A DNA stretch of 64,000 nucleotides, taken from NCBI GenBank assembly GCA_003996215.1, contig QJPP01001823.1, forward strand, positions 1 to 64,000, given 5' to 3'. Shown in pieces: positions 23,741-36,951 of this stretch. The notes beneath the pieces are model-generated. The model searched no databases and was not told where the DNA came from. It worked only from the letters and a program-made list of their open reading frames with translations. Source of the stretch: Jaltomata sinuosa. Lineage: Eukaryota; Streptophyta; Magnoliopsida; Solanales; Solanaceae. Position 1 is the first letter of the stretch. Each line of letters begins with the position of its first letter. The position numbers were made by a program, and so were the translations under genes.

Positions 23741-26222
23741 AACTTAGTATTAGAGCACAGAGTTCAAGTGTCTTAGGGTGTCTGTGAAGCCGTGTCTAGT
23801 AGAGTGTTTCTTATGGGTGTGTTGTGCACCACACTTATAATCAGAAGGCTACATGGCATTTAGGAAATGTTTTCCCTATTTTCATACTCCATATCATGCA
23901 TTAGAGTTGTTCCTTAAGAAACTTATGCAAATTTTTGTGTTGCTCCAATTCCTCCAATCATGCCTCATCTTCGAGAGGGTGGAAATAGTAAAGTTCAGAT
24001 TCGTATTAGTTAGATGCTCTCAGATAGAGTTATCAGAAAGTTAAGAGTCTACACAAGGGCTTGAGAGGAGCCCACTAGTACATTAACTCCACTGGTTCAA
24101 AAGCATGTACCCTTTTTCACTTGTGTAAGTTGAGCTTATAGTAGAATATGCTCTCAGACCATCTTCAAGAAACTTTACTATGAATGGTGCCTTAGCTAAA
24201 AAGTATGGTTTAATAAGCGTTTGGGTAGCACAATTACCCAATAGTTAGTGTGAATGGAGATTTTATGGGCGATAGGTAGAGGAATGACCCAAGATCTAGG
24301 TGTACAAATTCAAAAGTATAGTAGGTATAAGATTGGGATAGTGGTGAACATAAGTATGTAGCTATAGGCATGTACCAATAAGGTGAGTATTGGGGTGATA
24401 AGTCCCTTGCCATTGAGGAAAGGGAAATAAGTTATGTGTAGGTTCCATGGTAGTAGGTAGAGGAAGAATGGTTGGTTAAGATAACTTAGAGCTTAACTGA
24501 ACTAGGTGAAGAAGATCCTTGAAGGTAGATGTGTATCTGAAGTAGTATGTTGTTGCATGATATTCAAAGATTCTATGGTTCTATGTGTGACTAGTTTAGA
24601 ATTTTCAGGTTGTCAGTTATGGGGAAGGCTATGTGTATATTTTATGGTGTTCATAGAGATGAATACCGGAGATTATAGATAGATAGGGTGGAGTCCCTTA
24701 ATGTGGTTTTAAATTCATTAAATTGGAAGAATATGAGATTAGATAAATGCTAGTAGACTAAGAAGAGAAGAGTAGATTTTAAGTATTAGAGAACGTGGAT
24801 ATATGCGTTCAAGAGAGCTAAGCTTTGATATTTTGACTATAGAGGTTGGAGTAAGTTAAGAATAGTGTCTCTGAAAGGAATGTACTAGAAAGGAGTTGGT
24901 ATTTTTTTCAAATATAATGTCTGGGTGAGATTAGCGTTCATGTGTATAGTGATACCCCACAACGGGAAGTTTTGTACTTATAGATCTTTTTATAGAATAG
25001 GTCCGCAGGCTTAAGATAGTGATCTTTGCGCTAAGAGGGAGATGATGAGGTGTTGAACCAAAGAAAGTCTTGACTTTCTAGTGGTGATAAGTTTCAGAAT
25101 GGAGTTATGATTGGTGCCAAAGTGACCCATTCTTATTCTAGCATATTCCTTACACTTCAACTTAATAGGACACTCCACCCATGTATTATGCCTTTGAACC
25201 ATGCCTATGCGTGAGGGTCAAATTTTCTATGCAGTCTCTTGTCAATGCTCTATGCTTTAAAATGGAAACAATAGCGTCTCTCAGCATTGTAAATCTTTCT
25301 CTAAGGTTTTAGAGATCCAGGGTCTATGTTACGATGCTCATGGTCCATGAACCCAAATCTCACGTTATGCCCAGTCCTATAAACTCATGTTTCATGATAT
25401 GCCCAAAAAGACTATTGAGATTATGGTACATTATGTATATACTCATATTAGACTTCTTGAAAGGTTCGTGCTTAAGATTTCCCTATTGTAAGCCTTGTGT
25501 ACGTCCACCCTTGATGGTTATATATGGTTATGACATGTCTATGCTTAGAACAACACTCAGTTCACATCTTGTGTGTTTAGAATATGAAGTACCCATGACA
25601 TTGCATCGGGTTCTCCAGATCTCATCCTGAGTGACAAGGTCATGCTAAGTATAAGTCAATATTGAACAACATCTATGTACTCCAATGCTCATGCTCTTCT
25701 TAAAAATGTTTGGTTCATACTTCATGTTGATAGTCAAGAGTTAGGCCTCTAATTTCATGTCATGCAGTTCATGCTCTCAATGTATATCTTCAGGAATATT
25801 TTAGCTTATGTTGGGGCAAGTGTTAGTAGATTAAGCTATGTAGTAGCCTATATAGGAAGTAGTAGATGTTCCCTTTTAGTGGTGGCTACGGTGCGATTGT
25901 GTCACCTAAGTGTTAAGTGTGGATGATATACAAATAAGGATTAGTTATGTGTAATAGTTAGATGAGAATATATAGTGTGTCTCCTTGTATAAGTTCAAGA
26001 ATTGTTGATTATGGGGCTTCTTGAGAGAATTGTTTGATGGTTTTAGCTACAAAGGAGCCAAAAAGGGAATATAGTGATATGATTGGATGTGATGAGGAAC
26101 ACTTGAGGGCGATTACATTGTGTGACTACTGAATTCTTGCCAAAGCTTGAGCTTGATTGATAAGGGTGATAAGGGGAAGTAGTATGCTTAGAGGGTGAAT
26201 CTAGAGGTAAAATTGATGAGTT
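23741..26222 (+). mobile_element. Element G: non-coding interior of a non-autonomous LTR element
   Basis: Begins with a primer site (TAGTATTAGAGC at 23745-23756, two mismatches) and a leader like those of E and H. It then continues with about 2.3 kb that has no pol or gag similarity but aligns in blocks with elements H and J. Block examples are 25120-25200, 25340-25650 and 25800-26220. It lacks a polypurine tract: at about 26217-26226 it runs into the middle of element H's LTR at a shared AGTTTA, which points to a deletion junction. Confidence 0.65.
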
Positions 26223-26858
26223 TAGGTATATGAATGTATTTGAATCTTTGCTTTTAGATTTCGGACTCACTACTTATGCTTAATGAATATAGATATCTTT
26301 TGAGCTTATAATATTGCATTGAGTCATTATATTAAAATTTTTACTATCATTACATGATTTCAGCTTTAGTTATGATTTAAGCATGTTTTACTATGGATTA
26401 TGCATATCTCATATACTCAGTATATTCCATAGTATTGACCACATACCTCTTTGTGTTGCATCCTATAATGATGTAGATTTAGTAGCTCGCTTCCAGACTC
26501 GTGGCTAGTATATCAGCAGCACATCCAGCCAGCTTGGCGAGTCCTCTTCATTCAAGGACTTGGAGTTTAACTTTATTTTTATATTTTAGTTTTTTCATTT
26601 AGCTTTTAGTAATTAGAGTTAGCTGGGGGCTTGTCCCAATTACTTTCAGATATAGAGTTAGATATTCAGCTTAATTTGGATTGTCATTCTTAAACTTATA
26701 TTTATACAACGAATTAAGTTGCTTATTACTTCAGTTAAGCTTCCGATCTATATATTTATGTTCATACTTTAAGTCATGTTAATGCCAAGGGTTAGCTTGG
26801 GATCACTTGTGGTCTCAGTTCCCGTGTTATGTCCAGAGGGTAGGCTCGGGGCATGACA
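26223..26858 (+). repeat. 5' LTR of element H, last 636 bp
   Basis: Matches 31320-31805 of H's 3' LTR and continues past it to the end GGGGCATGACA at 26858. It carries the wobble-paired stem-loop at 26417-26438 and the palindrome at 26801-26814. The first 1.58 kb is missing. Confidence 0.8.
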
Positions 26859-29738
26859 AACTTGGTATCAGAGCATAAGGTTCAAGAGTCCTAGGTTGTT
26901 TAAAAGCCATGTTAAGTAGAGTATTTTTCATAGGTGTAAATCATACCACACTTATGAGGGAGAGGCTACATGACGTTTTTAGAGAAACTTCACTTCTTTC
27001 ATGTTATTTATTGTGAGATAGAGTTTAACTCTATTTATCCTTCAAATTCATGCGTTGTTCCTAGTTCTGCCATCTATGCCGCATATATAAGTTTCCAGAA
27101 ATAGTAAATCTCAGATTTCTATTGGCAAGGTGCTCTCAGATAGAGCTATCAGAAAGTAAGAGGATGCATAAGGGCTTTAGAGGAACCCACCGGTGTGTCT
27201 AAGTCTATCAAGTCAAATTGATGTTTCCTTACTCATATAAATCGTACAGTAAGCAAATAGTAGAAAGTGCTCTCAAATCTCTTCTGGAACTATTTTGCTA
27301 ATAACATGCTTGAGAGGGGAAGTATGTACCTAGATCCTTCAGTAGTGTTGCCACCCAATAGAAGTTGTGATTTGAGATGTTTTGTTGTAAGCCGTGAGTA
27401 GTAGAATGAACCTAGAGCCAGAAATATAAAGTTAGAAGTGTAGTAGCCTAGAGGTAAGAATAATATTTGGTTAGAGCATGCATTCAGAGTTGTGTTTTAT
27501 TAGGTAGGTGATGGGATTATAAATACCTTGGTGCAGACAAAAATGTAGTAAGTTATTGTGCTAGTATAGACCAAGTATAGGATGTGAACAAACGGATTAT
27601 AGTATGAGAGTGATAATGATAGTTTTATGGGATATATCTAGTAGGCGTGATATAGTGTAATGTAAGAGTTTATGTTGATAAGTTGCAGTTGAGCCTCTCA
27701 GTATAGGTTTTATCGCATTTGGTTTGGTGGGTAGCAGAAAGAGACACCTTTGGGAGTTAGAACCATGTAAGCTTGACATGTCATTGTGAAGGATAGGTTG
27801 GAAGTTATGAGTATGGTATGGACAACCCTTATATGAGATAGAAAGGTTGAGGCCAAGACTTTTAGGCGAGGGAGAGCCTTAGACAATAGAAGGAAGTGTA
27901 TACTCAAACTAGCTTCTAGGATAGTGTTTGCTCTGTTAGAGTAAAATGATCATAGTTCAGTTTAGAGGTTAGTAAGAGGTCCACAGACTTAAAAAGGTAG
28001 CGTGAATCTAAGGGGGAGATGGTGGGATGTAAAATCAGTCAAATTTTGGAGACTCAAGTAGTGATGCTAATAAGTGTTAGAACAAAGTTAGGGGGTGCAG
28101 AGACTTATTTCCATCCTAGAATATTAAGTATACTTCTATCATTACAAAACCCTATTCATGTCTTGTGTGCAAGCGCCATGGTCCTAGTTCAAATTTATAC
28201 ACTCCATTTGGATTCACGCCCATTCTCAGCTCCTAGGATGAGAAGAAATTACTTTAGACAACAATCCCAGTCTTACTCTATGATTCTATGAATCCCAGCT
28301 TTACGCCATGATACTCGTTATATATGTAAACTCATGTCGCACTATATGCTCAATTCTACGTACTCAGTTAAGTCCTCAGACATGCCTTAATGGCTTATGA
28401 AATCATGTTATGTCATGTATGTGCTCAGACCAAATTTCTTGAAACAATTCATGCCTATGGTTTCCTTACTCTAGCCATGCTTTATATATCCAAGATGTGA
28501 GACACTCATGCCATTGCACTAGACTTCTCAGACCTCACCTTGAGTGGCTAGATCACTCTAAGTGTAATCCAATATCAATCAGTAATCCTTCAATCGTGAT
28601 GCTCATTCTCCCACTCTATTCCTTTAGCAATTTTAGCTTATGTTGTCATAGGTGTTAGTGGAGGAAGATAAGTAGTAGCTTAGATGGGAAGTAGTAGATG
28701 TTCCTTTTTGGGATACTTGTTCCACCTTAGCTTCTAGGTGTGGATGAATGTAAGGTGAGGATCATTCATATGTATAGTTAGATGAGGAATTTTGATGTGT
28801 CTCCTTGCAGAAGTTCTTCAAGTTGTAGCTTCTAGATATGCTAGGGAAAAGGAGAAAAGTCTTGGAAAGTGTGAGCTACAAAACCTTAAGGTGACCATAG
28901 TGATAGGCTTGAATGTCATGATTAGATACATGTGGGTCCTTGAATTATGTGATTAGTGACTCATTAATTAGAGTTCAAGGTTAGTTGATTTTTTTGATAA
29001 GAAGGAATACTATTCTTGGGAGATAACTCTAGATGATAGAGATTTAGTCGGGATAGGCTTGAACATAGTGAAAGCAGGTAGTTATAGTCAGGCGTTTGCA
29101 TCTTTATGTGCTAGTGAGATTATTCTCAATTGCAAGTGGTAAGTGTGGTATTTAGAGAAGTTGGTGCAGCTAAAAGGTGTTCCCAAGCTTTAAAGTTGTC
29201 AACCATATTATTAAGGCGGGAATAGTCTTGTTCGTACTACCTGCCCAGAGTGCTCATATCTTATGTATGGTAGCTTCAGCTTGCAACATACTAGACTACT
29301 CACATCAGATTAGTTCAAACCTGCTGGTAATCATCCCTAAGGCTAGAAGGCCCTGCGTTCAGTTTAGTCTATGGTAGTAAGTTCAGTTTAGAAGAAAATA
29401 GTTTTCTCGTACTACTCCTCACAGTTTGATGTTCCTTTCAGTTAACTATGATTTCTAAGAATGTGTTTGTTCTTTATGAGTTTCAGCTGAGTCCCTACTC
29501 TTAATATAGACCATATACCATGTCAGATATTAAGTTTCATGTACCATTAGTTGTTCCCATGGCATCAGTATGCATAAATGTTTGATAAATCCAACTCAGT
29601 TTATATTTCAGTCAGAAATCAGTTATCATGTTAGTACTTCAGCTTTTAAAACTCAGTTGGTGAGATTGCAGCTCTTTCCCTACCCTCTCGTCTTAGTTAG
29701 TCTTCATTTGAGGATGAATGATCCCAAAGGTTAGATAT
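26859..29738 (+). mobile_element. Element H: 2.9-kb non-coding interior of a non-autonomous element
   Basis: Flanked by a perfect primer site and a polypurine-like AAAGGTTAGA (29726-29735) before the 3' LTR, so both replication signals are kept. No frame shows gag, protease, RT or integrase motifs; short open frames are chance. Segments near 28196-28560, 28640-29130 and 29160-29738 align at roughly three quarters identity or better with element J, and in part with G, K and N. It fits the description of a large retrotransposon derivative that depends on a partner for proteins. Confidence 0.7.
26863..26874 (+). other. Primer-binding site of element H
   Basis: Perfect TGGTATCAGAGC, initiator tRNA-Met type, four bases after the LTR end. 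Confidence 0.9.
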
Positions 29739-31027
29739 TGTAACACCCCAAAAATTCTAAGCTAAGATCCAAATCATTTTTCTTTTATTGTTAGACTCTA
29801 ACCCAATAATTTCTAATGGTACATAGGTGTTAAGATCTATTCTTAAGTGTGGGAAGTGTATTAGATATGAATTAAGGTCATAAAAAACCCCTAGCTCAAA
29901 TTTGAGTTGAAAGCACCCCATCCAATTAGGTTTTCATGTAAGACTCAACTGGGAACACCATCAACGTCCGGAGTAAAAAGGTATCAATATTTTACTAAAA
30001 TGTGTATGTCTGTTAAACTGACAGGCATTAACCACGGGAGGAATACATGGCTCGTGGATCAAAGCATGGACCGTGAATTGCATAAACGAAAATCAGTCCT
30101 GGAAGTTGAATTTTTGCCTGAAAATCATGGGAGGGTTCCCTGGGTCATGGAATGGTACACGGGTTGTGAAACTCACTCGTGGAAATCAGTCCAGAGGCCT
30201 GAAAATTGCCTAGGAACCACGACCCCCATTCCACAGACCATGGTTCATCCAAAGGGCCGTGGTTCATGTCCGTGGAAGACTGTGACAAAATTTTCAATAG
30301 TTTTTCAGACTCTTTTTCCTGAGGTATTTTTGTAATTTCCTACTATTTTAACTCCTATACTAAGTCATTTTAGGCCTATTTAGAGGGGTTTTATTCATAC
30401 TTAGTTAGATTTCTTCTCATTCTTTCAATACATCCTCAAGAAGAAAGAAAGATATTCTTCTCTCAAGCTCCAAGGCCTAGGGTTCCTTCTCTAATCAATA
30501 AGGTATTTCTTTCACCCTTATCCCTAAAACCTATGATTTTACTTTAATTTTTGAAATTGAAGAATTAGGTTTCTAACCCAATTATGAGTTTTTCTATGAA
30601 ACTGATTTACTTGTATTGGAATATGCTCTCTAATCCTTCATGCATGATTTCATATGAGATTTTACAATTATTTCTAAAATCCCATGAATAATGAAGTATT
30701 TTGGCATGATTTAGCATGAGTTTCTAGAAGTAATTCTTAAACCCATGATTTGAGAAGGAATTTAGCATGATTTGACATTATTACATGTTTTGAAGTAAAA
30801 TCGGAATGTTAGATAACATGAACTCATGTATTAATGAAAATTGCATGCCTAGTTTTTCAAGCTGTGAATTTTATAAAAGAGTATATTTTAAACTATAGTC
30901 ATGCTATGTTTTTAAGACTTATGAATCTATGAATGGCATGACATCAGATATGTCCATAAGTTTTTCGAATAGATTTGACATCATATATGTCCATAAGTTA
31001 TGAATAGTTGGGCATCAGATATCCAGA

Positions 31028-31075
<48 letters not shown>

Positions 31076-31805
31076 GAGCTATAATATGTTTTTGGGAGTT
31101 GTATTTAGCACTGAGTTGGACTGGATTCAGCGTACCCTAAGTCCTGAATCTACGTTTCCACCGTAGGTTTCCCTCTGTGGCTCATTTCAGGATCCTTAGT
31201 ATATGGTTCTAATCTTGCCTAGTTAGTATAGCCTTTTCTGGTATAGAGCAGCACACTGGATTCCATGTAGCTCACATGGTCTATGTCGGTTATGAGAATC
31301 TCCCATAGAAACAGTTTTAAGTATATGAATGTATTTGATTCTTTGCTTTCCGATTTCAGACTCACTACTTATGCTTTATAATATAGATATGTGTTCAGCT
31401 TATAATATTACATTAAGTCATTACATTACAAATTTTTCTATCATTACAAGATTTCAGCTTTAGTTATGTTTTAAGCATGTTTTACTACGGATTATGCATA
31501 TCTCACATACTCAGTACATTCTATAGTACTGACTGCATACCTTTTTGCGATGCATCCTATCATGATGTAGATTTAGTAGCTAGCTCGCTGACTCGTGGCT
31601 AGTAGATCAGCAACACATCCAACCAGCTTGGTGAGTCCTCCTTATTCTAGGACTTCGAATTTAACTTAATTTTTGCATTTTAGTTCTTTCATTAGGTTTT
31701 CAGTAGTTAGAGTTAGCTGGGGGCTTGTCCCAGCAACTCATCAGTAGTAGAGGCTTTCAGACATAGAGCCAGATATTTAGCTTAATTCAGATTGTCATTC
31801 TTAAA
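29739..31805 (+). repeat. 3' LTR of element H, interrupted at its end by element K
   Basis: Starts TGTAACACCCC at 29739. U3 words of the ACCACGG/CCGTGG type run 30020-30290, with a TATA-like TATTTAGA at 30377-30384. A stem-loop lies at 31511-31532. It stops at TTAAA (31801-31805), where element K's LTR begins; the equivalent place in the 5' LTR continues without interruption. A 142-residue open frame at 29907-30335 crosses the U3 words and is not protein-like. Confidence 0.8.
31026..31074. repeat. AT dinucleotide repeat inside element H LTR
   Basis: Alternating TA/AT tract of about 49 bp with symmetric GTA and TAC interruptions, which makes it close to self-complementary. Confidence 0.9.
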
Positions 31806-34130
31806 TGTCACATCCCGAGACTACCCACTGGATGTAACACGGGATCCAAGATCACACAAGTGATCTCAAGATAACCCTCTGGCATTAGCATGACTTAAAA
31901 ATTGAACAAAATATAATAACGGAAGATTAACTGAAGTAATGAGAAACTTGATCTGTTATATAAATATAAGACTAAAAATGATGATCTAAATTAAGCTGAA
32001 TATCTGACTCAATCTCTGAAAACCTCTACTATTGATGAGCTGCTGGGACAAGCCCCCAGCTAACTCTAAATACTGATAACTGAATGAAAGAACAAAAAAT
32101 CTAGAATGAAGCGAAACTCCAGGTCTTCGAAGGAGGAGCACTCACCAAGCTGGCTGGATGTGCTGCTAATCTACTAGCCTCGAATCTTGGAACAAACTGC
32201 AGAATCTACATCATAACAGGATAAATCACAAAGAGGTATGCAGTCAGTACTATGGAATATACTGAGTATGTGAGATATGCATATGTCATGATAAAATATA
32301 CTTGAAAGCATGCTTAAAATTGAGTTCAAGCATAAATAGAAGAAATAATAAGTAAATATCAAAATTTGAACGTAAGTCATAAAACAATAAGCCAAGCTTC
32401 AAAATAGAAAATCATATAACTTAAAAGCTTGAAAACACTCATATGGGATTTTCTTATAACCGACAATTGACCATGTGAGCTACATAGAATCTAACTATAT
32501 AACCTTAGTTAGCAAAGATGCCCCGAACCCTGCCAAGATACGGGACACCATTATCCAACTATATAACCCTAGTTGACAAAGCTTCCCTATGCCCCGCTAA
32601 GGCAAGGAAACCATGATGTCATAGAGTGGAACCACTTTCATAATCCCATAGGGCGATATATAACCTACACTGGCAACGTAGTTTTTGTACTTGGGTACAT
32701 CGGACCCTCATCGTTCGGTGCTAAGTACTAATCCCAAAATATACATATAGCTCATATAATACTTGTGACATATCTGATGCCAAAACTTGTTCGTAACTTA
32801 GGTAGACATATCCAGATGCCAAACCTTTCATAAAACATAGGGACATATCTGATGTCCAAAACTGTAGAAAAGCATAAGGATATATCTGATGTCATGCAAA
32901 TCTCAAATCATGAGTCTTAAAAACATAGCATAGCCATAATTCAAAATACACTTTTCTTTATAAACTCATAGCTTTGAAGAATTAGGCATGCAATTTCATA
33001 ATACTTAAGTTCATGTTATCTAAACATGCCAAATTTTACTTCAAAAATGAAATTTAATGAAATCATGCTTGAAACCATTCTCAATGCATGGGCTTTTGAA
33101 AACACTTATAGAATCTTAAATAAATCATGGGTAAGAGATGAGAAATCATGAATTGATGCTAATAAACTGAATTCATAATAATTTTACAAATTGAATAAGG
33201 TTTAGTCATCAAATCATGAATAAGAAACTATCTATAAAAATTTATGCAAAATCATGCAATTGAGGGTTAGGGTTCATAGAAGAATCATGAGGAAAGAACT
33301 TATAGAAGAACCCATGTGAATTGGGTAAGAACCCTAATTTATAAATCTATAAATTCAATTTAGAAGATTGGGGTTTTGGGCATAAGGGTGAAGGAATTCC
33401 ATTATTGAATACCCACATACCTGAACTTAAAGAAATTCTAGCTAGAAATTTGGGGATGAACCTTGGAAAAGAATCCTTAAGGTTAGAGGTGGAGACTTGG
33501 AGAAGAAGTCTGAAAGAAAACTCTTGAAAGACTTTCTGGCTTGAGCTTCTATGATCTTGTTTGCTTGAAATCCTAGGTATCTTGCCTTAGGGTCTTGAGG
33601 GAATTCTTTAGATATAAATTGATGTTCTTCTAAGAATAAACCCTTTTGGGTGTCTAAAAGATGAGGGGAAGACCCTGAGATGAGGAAAGGATAAAACTAC
33701 CCTCAATTAAATTCATAGGGAAAAGTGTAGAAAATCATCGAACGATGCTTCCCACGGGCCGTCGTGACCCTCACGGGCCATCGGACCTAAATTTTGGCCT
33801 CACAGGGGCCAAAAAGCCTCATTGGACAGTTCCCACACCCTGCCACCACATGTCTTCGTGGTCTCCATGGGCATCGGGACGGCCGTCGCAGTTTCCCACG
33901 CCCGTTGGATTTTGACAGCTGATAGTGCTTCACTACAATGGCCCTAACATTTTACTCCAGACTTAGATTGACAAGTGGTCACTGACATTGGAAAGAATAT
34001 TCAAATACCTTTAATTTGGTGGATACTAGGCCACCTAACTCTTTATATTCAAGGAGTTATGATTGTTTGAAGTTGACCCTAGTAAGAACTTTTATGAAAA
34101 CTAAATTGGTAGGAGGGTTTTCAACTTAAC
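31806..34130 (-). repeat. 3' LTR of element K, interrupted by element J
   Basis: Begins TGTCACATCCCGAG at 31806 after the likely target site TTAAA. The first 0.9 kb matches the 5' LTR of element N (44480-45425). The U3 zone (CACGGGCCGTCG words) is 33735-33915. It stops at TTAAC (34126-34130) where element J starts. By comparison with the LTR ending at 47517, about 190 bp of this LTR are missing. Confidence 0.7.
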
Positions 34131-34883
34131 TGTAACACCCCAATAATTCCAAGCTAAGGCCCAAACTATTTCCATGAGTGTCATGATCAATTCCCTAGTA
34201 TTAAAAAGGTTTTCAATGTGAATCATGGTCATAAATAACTTCTATAAGCAAGTTAAGTTGAAAGCACCTCAACCAAAGAAGTTTTCATTTAAGACTAAAC
34301 TAGTATAATCATCAAATGATTATGCCTCTAAAATATGAAGCTTTAGGTAGCCTAATACCTACTAAATTAAAAGTTTCTGAGTCTTCTTTCCAACGCCACT
34401 GACCGCACATTAATTCGAGTCTAGAGTAAAAAGTTATTGGTATTTTACTGCAGCACTGCCAGTGACTACGGATGGGAATGACGAACCGTGGTTCTGAACC
34501 ACGACCCATACTGTGACTCGTGAAAAAAGACCTGCAACTTAAAATTTTCACCTTTAAAATGATGAGTTGGTTCACTACCCATAGACCAAAACCACGGTCC
34601 ATAGTTTGACTCGTGGTTTGTTAATTTTCAGCCTTTCTTCCAGATTTTCACGGGTGACTTCATGGGTCATCGTTTCAAATGATGGTTTGTCCTGTAAATT
34701 CGTGGAACCACCTTCAAAGAGCCCCAGAACATAGGGACATAATCACGGGTTAGTCGATGGTTCATCGTTCATAACTACAATCCATCAACCAATCCATGGT
34801 TCGATATTCCGAGAAATTTCAGCAGCTTTTAATTTAGTTTCGCAGGGGTATTTTAGACCAATCCTTTTTCTTTAAGCTCTGAC

Positions 34884-34892
34884 TATAAATAG
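34884..34892 (+). promoter_or_regulatory. TATA box of element J 5' LTR
   Basis: TATAAATAG, about 75 bp downstream of the U3 word zone; the same box occurs in the 3' LTR at 40018-40026. Confidence 0.65.
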
Positions 34893-36479
34893 TTTTAGGC
34901 TTATTTTCATAAAGTCAAAACCTCAAAACAAGTCAGTTTCCTCTCAAGTCAGTTTCAAGAAGAAAAGAAAGTTCTTCTCCAAGTTTCAGACCTAGGGTTC
35001 TTCTCCAAAGCTTCAAACCTCAGTTTCAGTTCAAGAATCTTGTACAACCAGGTATGTGGGTATTCAATAAGGGTTTATTTCACCGTTATGCCCAAAAGCT
35101 CATTACTCTATTTCAAATTTCATGATTTTAGAAACTAGGGTTCTTACCCAATCATGCTAAATTTTACAAAATTCAGTCCTTATGATTTATACATGAATTA
35201 TAGCCTATTTTAGAAGATTTGCTCCATGTTTTCAATGACTTGAGAGATCTTTTACAAGAACTTTAAGAAACCAAGAATCTAGCCTGAGATGGTAGTATTT
35301 TTATGAGAATTGGTTTTCTTCAGAATTTAACCTAGATTTCTAGCATTAAATCTTAAGCAGGAAATTAGCCAGTTTTAAGTCTACAGGTTATCTTTAAACT
35401 TCTCCTAATTTAGTTTTCCTTCAAAAATAAGTTCAGCTTGTCAGCTTTTACTCTAAACAAGTTTAAGTTCCTCACATTGATTTTAATTATGGGTTCTGCT
35501 TCTAGAAAAGTATTCATGATTCTCAATCACCACAGTCCAGTTGTTTTAAGTAAGAAAGAACTATGCATGATTTAGCAGGCTTCGGCCTACCTTCAAGTAT
35601 GATCTATAAAAAATGTGTTTTAAATACGAACAGTTTTGACATTTAATATGTCACATGATACAAACCATTCTCATGCATTATTCAGGTACTAAGTCATTCA
35701 GAATTACATGATTAGAATGCCTCAGTATCAGTAATAGTTGCATTCTCAGATTATATCAGTACTTTGAGATATCCAGTATTTCAGTTGCATCCATAACTTT
35801 ATATTCAGTTGGGAGTACGCTTAGCACCAAGCGGATGAAGGGATGAAGGTTCAACTGTCAAATTAGGCTGAGACCTTTAGTAGAAGTCCCTAAGTCCCAG
35901 AACTATGACGCTACCGTAGGTATCAAAGGGGTCAGCTATCAGATTAGGCTGTACACCCTTGTCCCTTATGGATATCAGTTTAGTAGATCCACATTAAATT
36001 TGTTTGTACCTTTGGCAAGGTATGAACACTCTCCCAGTTAGGGTTATAGTTTGGCCCCATATTTAGCTCAGCTTGGGGTATGTCGATTAATAGTGGCTCC
36101 CACATTCCATATTCATTATTGCATGACCTTGTATTCAGTTATCCAGATCAGTTCAGTATTATATAATCTCATGTTTATATAGTTGGTCATTGCATCAGCT
36201 TATTCCTTTCAGCTTGCATTCAGTATACTATCAGTACTTACAGACATACTTTATCTTGTTAGTACATGAAATCCCAAGTAACAGGTTTACTTATCGTTAA
36301 ACAACATGAACTCACATTTACAGTCCAATAACATGATTTACATTCCCTTCAATAAAAGAATTTATGTTCTACAACTTTGACTTATGCATTTCAGATATGA
36401 TACATAGTTCAGTTTTTAGTCATGCTTTCAGTATACATGTATCTTCTCATGATTTACAGTAAGTGCATATCTCACATGC

Positions 36480-36500
36480 TCAGTACATTCAAAGTACTGA
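36480..36500 (+). other. Conserved LTR stem-loop (element J 5' LTR)
   Basis: TCAGTAC, 7-base loop ATTCAAA, GTACTGA. Perfect 7-bp stem. The same structure is at 41617-41637 (J 3'), 31511-31532 (H 3'), 44917-44938 (N) and, less perfectly, 19263-19284 (E), 22045-22065 (F), 26417-26438 (H 5') and 32244-32265 (K). Confidence 0.6.
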
Positions 36501-36951
36501 CCGCATACCTTCCTTGTGTTGTATCATTTTATGATGTAGGTTTCAGTGCTAGCTCCCAGGATCCTTGTCAGACGGATCACAACCAGTCAGCAGAGATCGA
36601 GTTCTTTTTTTTGGGGAACTCTAGTCAGTTATTAGCTATAGAAGTTATTTCAGTTGTTTATACATTGATTAAAGATAGTCGGGGGTCATGTCCCGGCTAA
36701 CTCTAGTTCAGTGTTAGTAGAGGCTTCATAGAGAGTCAGTCACTCAGTTGTAGCAGTTTTCAAATGCTATTATATATCAATCTATTATAGTTCATTTTGT
36801 TATAGTATCTTCAAAAGAGCTCAACATATTTCAGTTGCCGCATTTACTTTCTGTCTTTATCTGAGTAGTATGCCAGGCCATGGGTTAGCTTGGGGTCACT
36901 TCTAACTCTAAGCACCATATTGCATCCAGGGTGTAGGCTTGGGGCATGACA

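Larger units (their letters stand above)
34131..36951 (+). repeat. 5' LTR of element J (2.82 kb)
   Basis: TGTAACACCCC at 34131 to GGGGCATGACA at 36951. U3 palindrome words run 34455-34810, with TATA box TATAAATAG at 34884-34892. A perfect stem-loop lies at 36480-36500. The sampled stretch matches the 3' LTR at about 92%. A 92-residue open frame at 36422-36700 recurs in the 3' LTR but reads like LTR sequence rather than a protein. Confidence 0.9.

Noticed and set aside
18830..26874. TGGTATCAGAGC sites considered as tRNA gene parts
   Set aside because: Each is a single 12-base tRNA-complementary stretch next to an LTR end, with no cloverleaf sequence around it.
29907..30335. 142-codon frame in H's 3' LTR
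   Set aside because: It is the longest open frame in the central region but runs through the repeated CCACGG words, with no domain and no counterpart in J.
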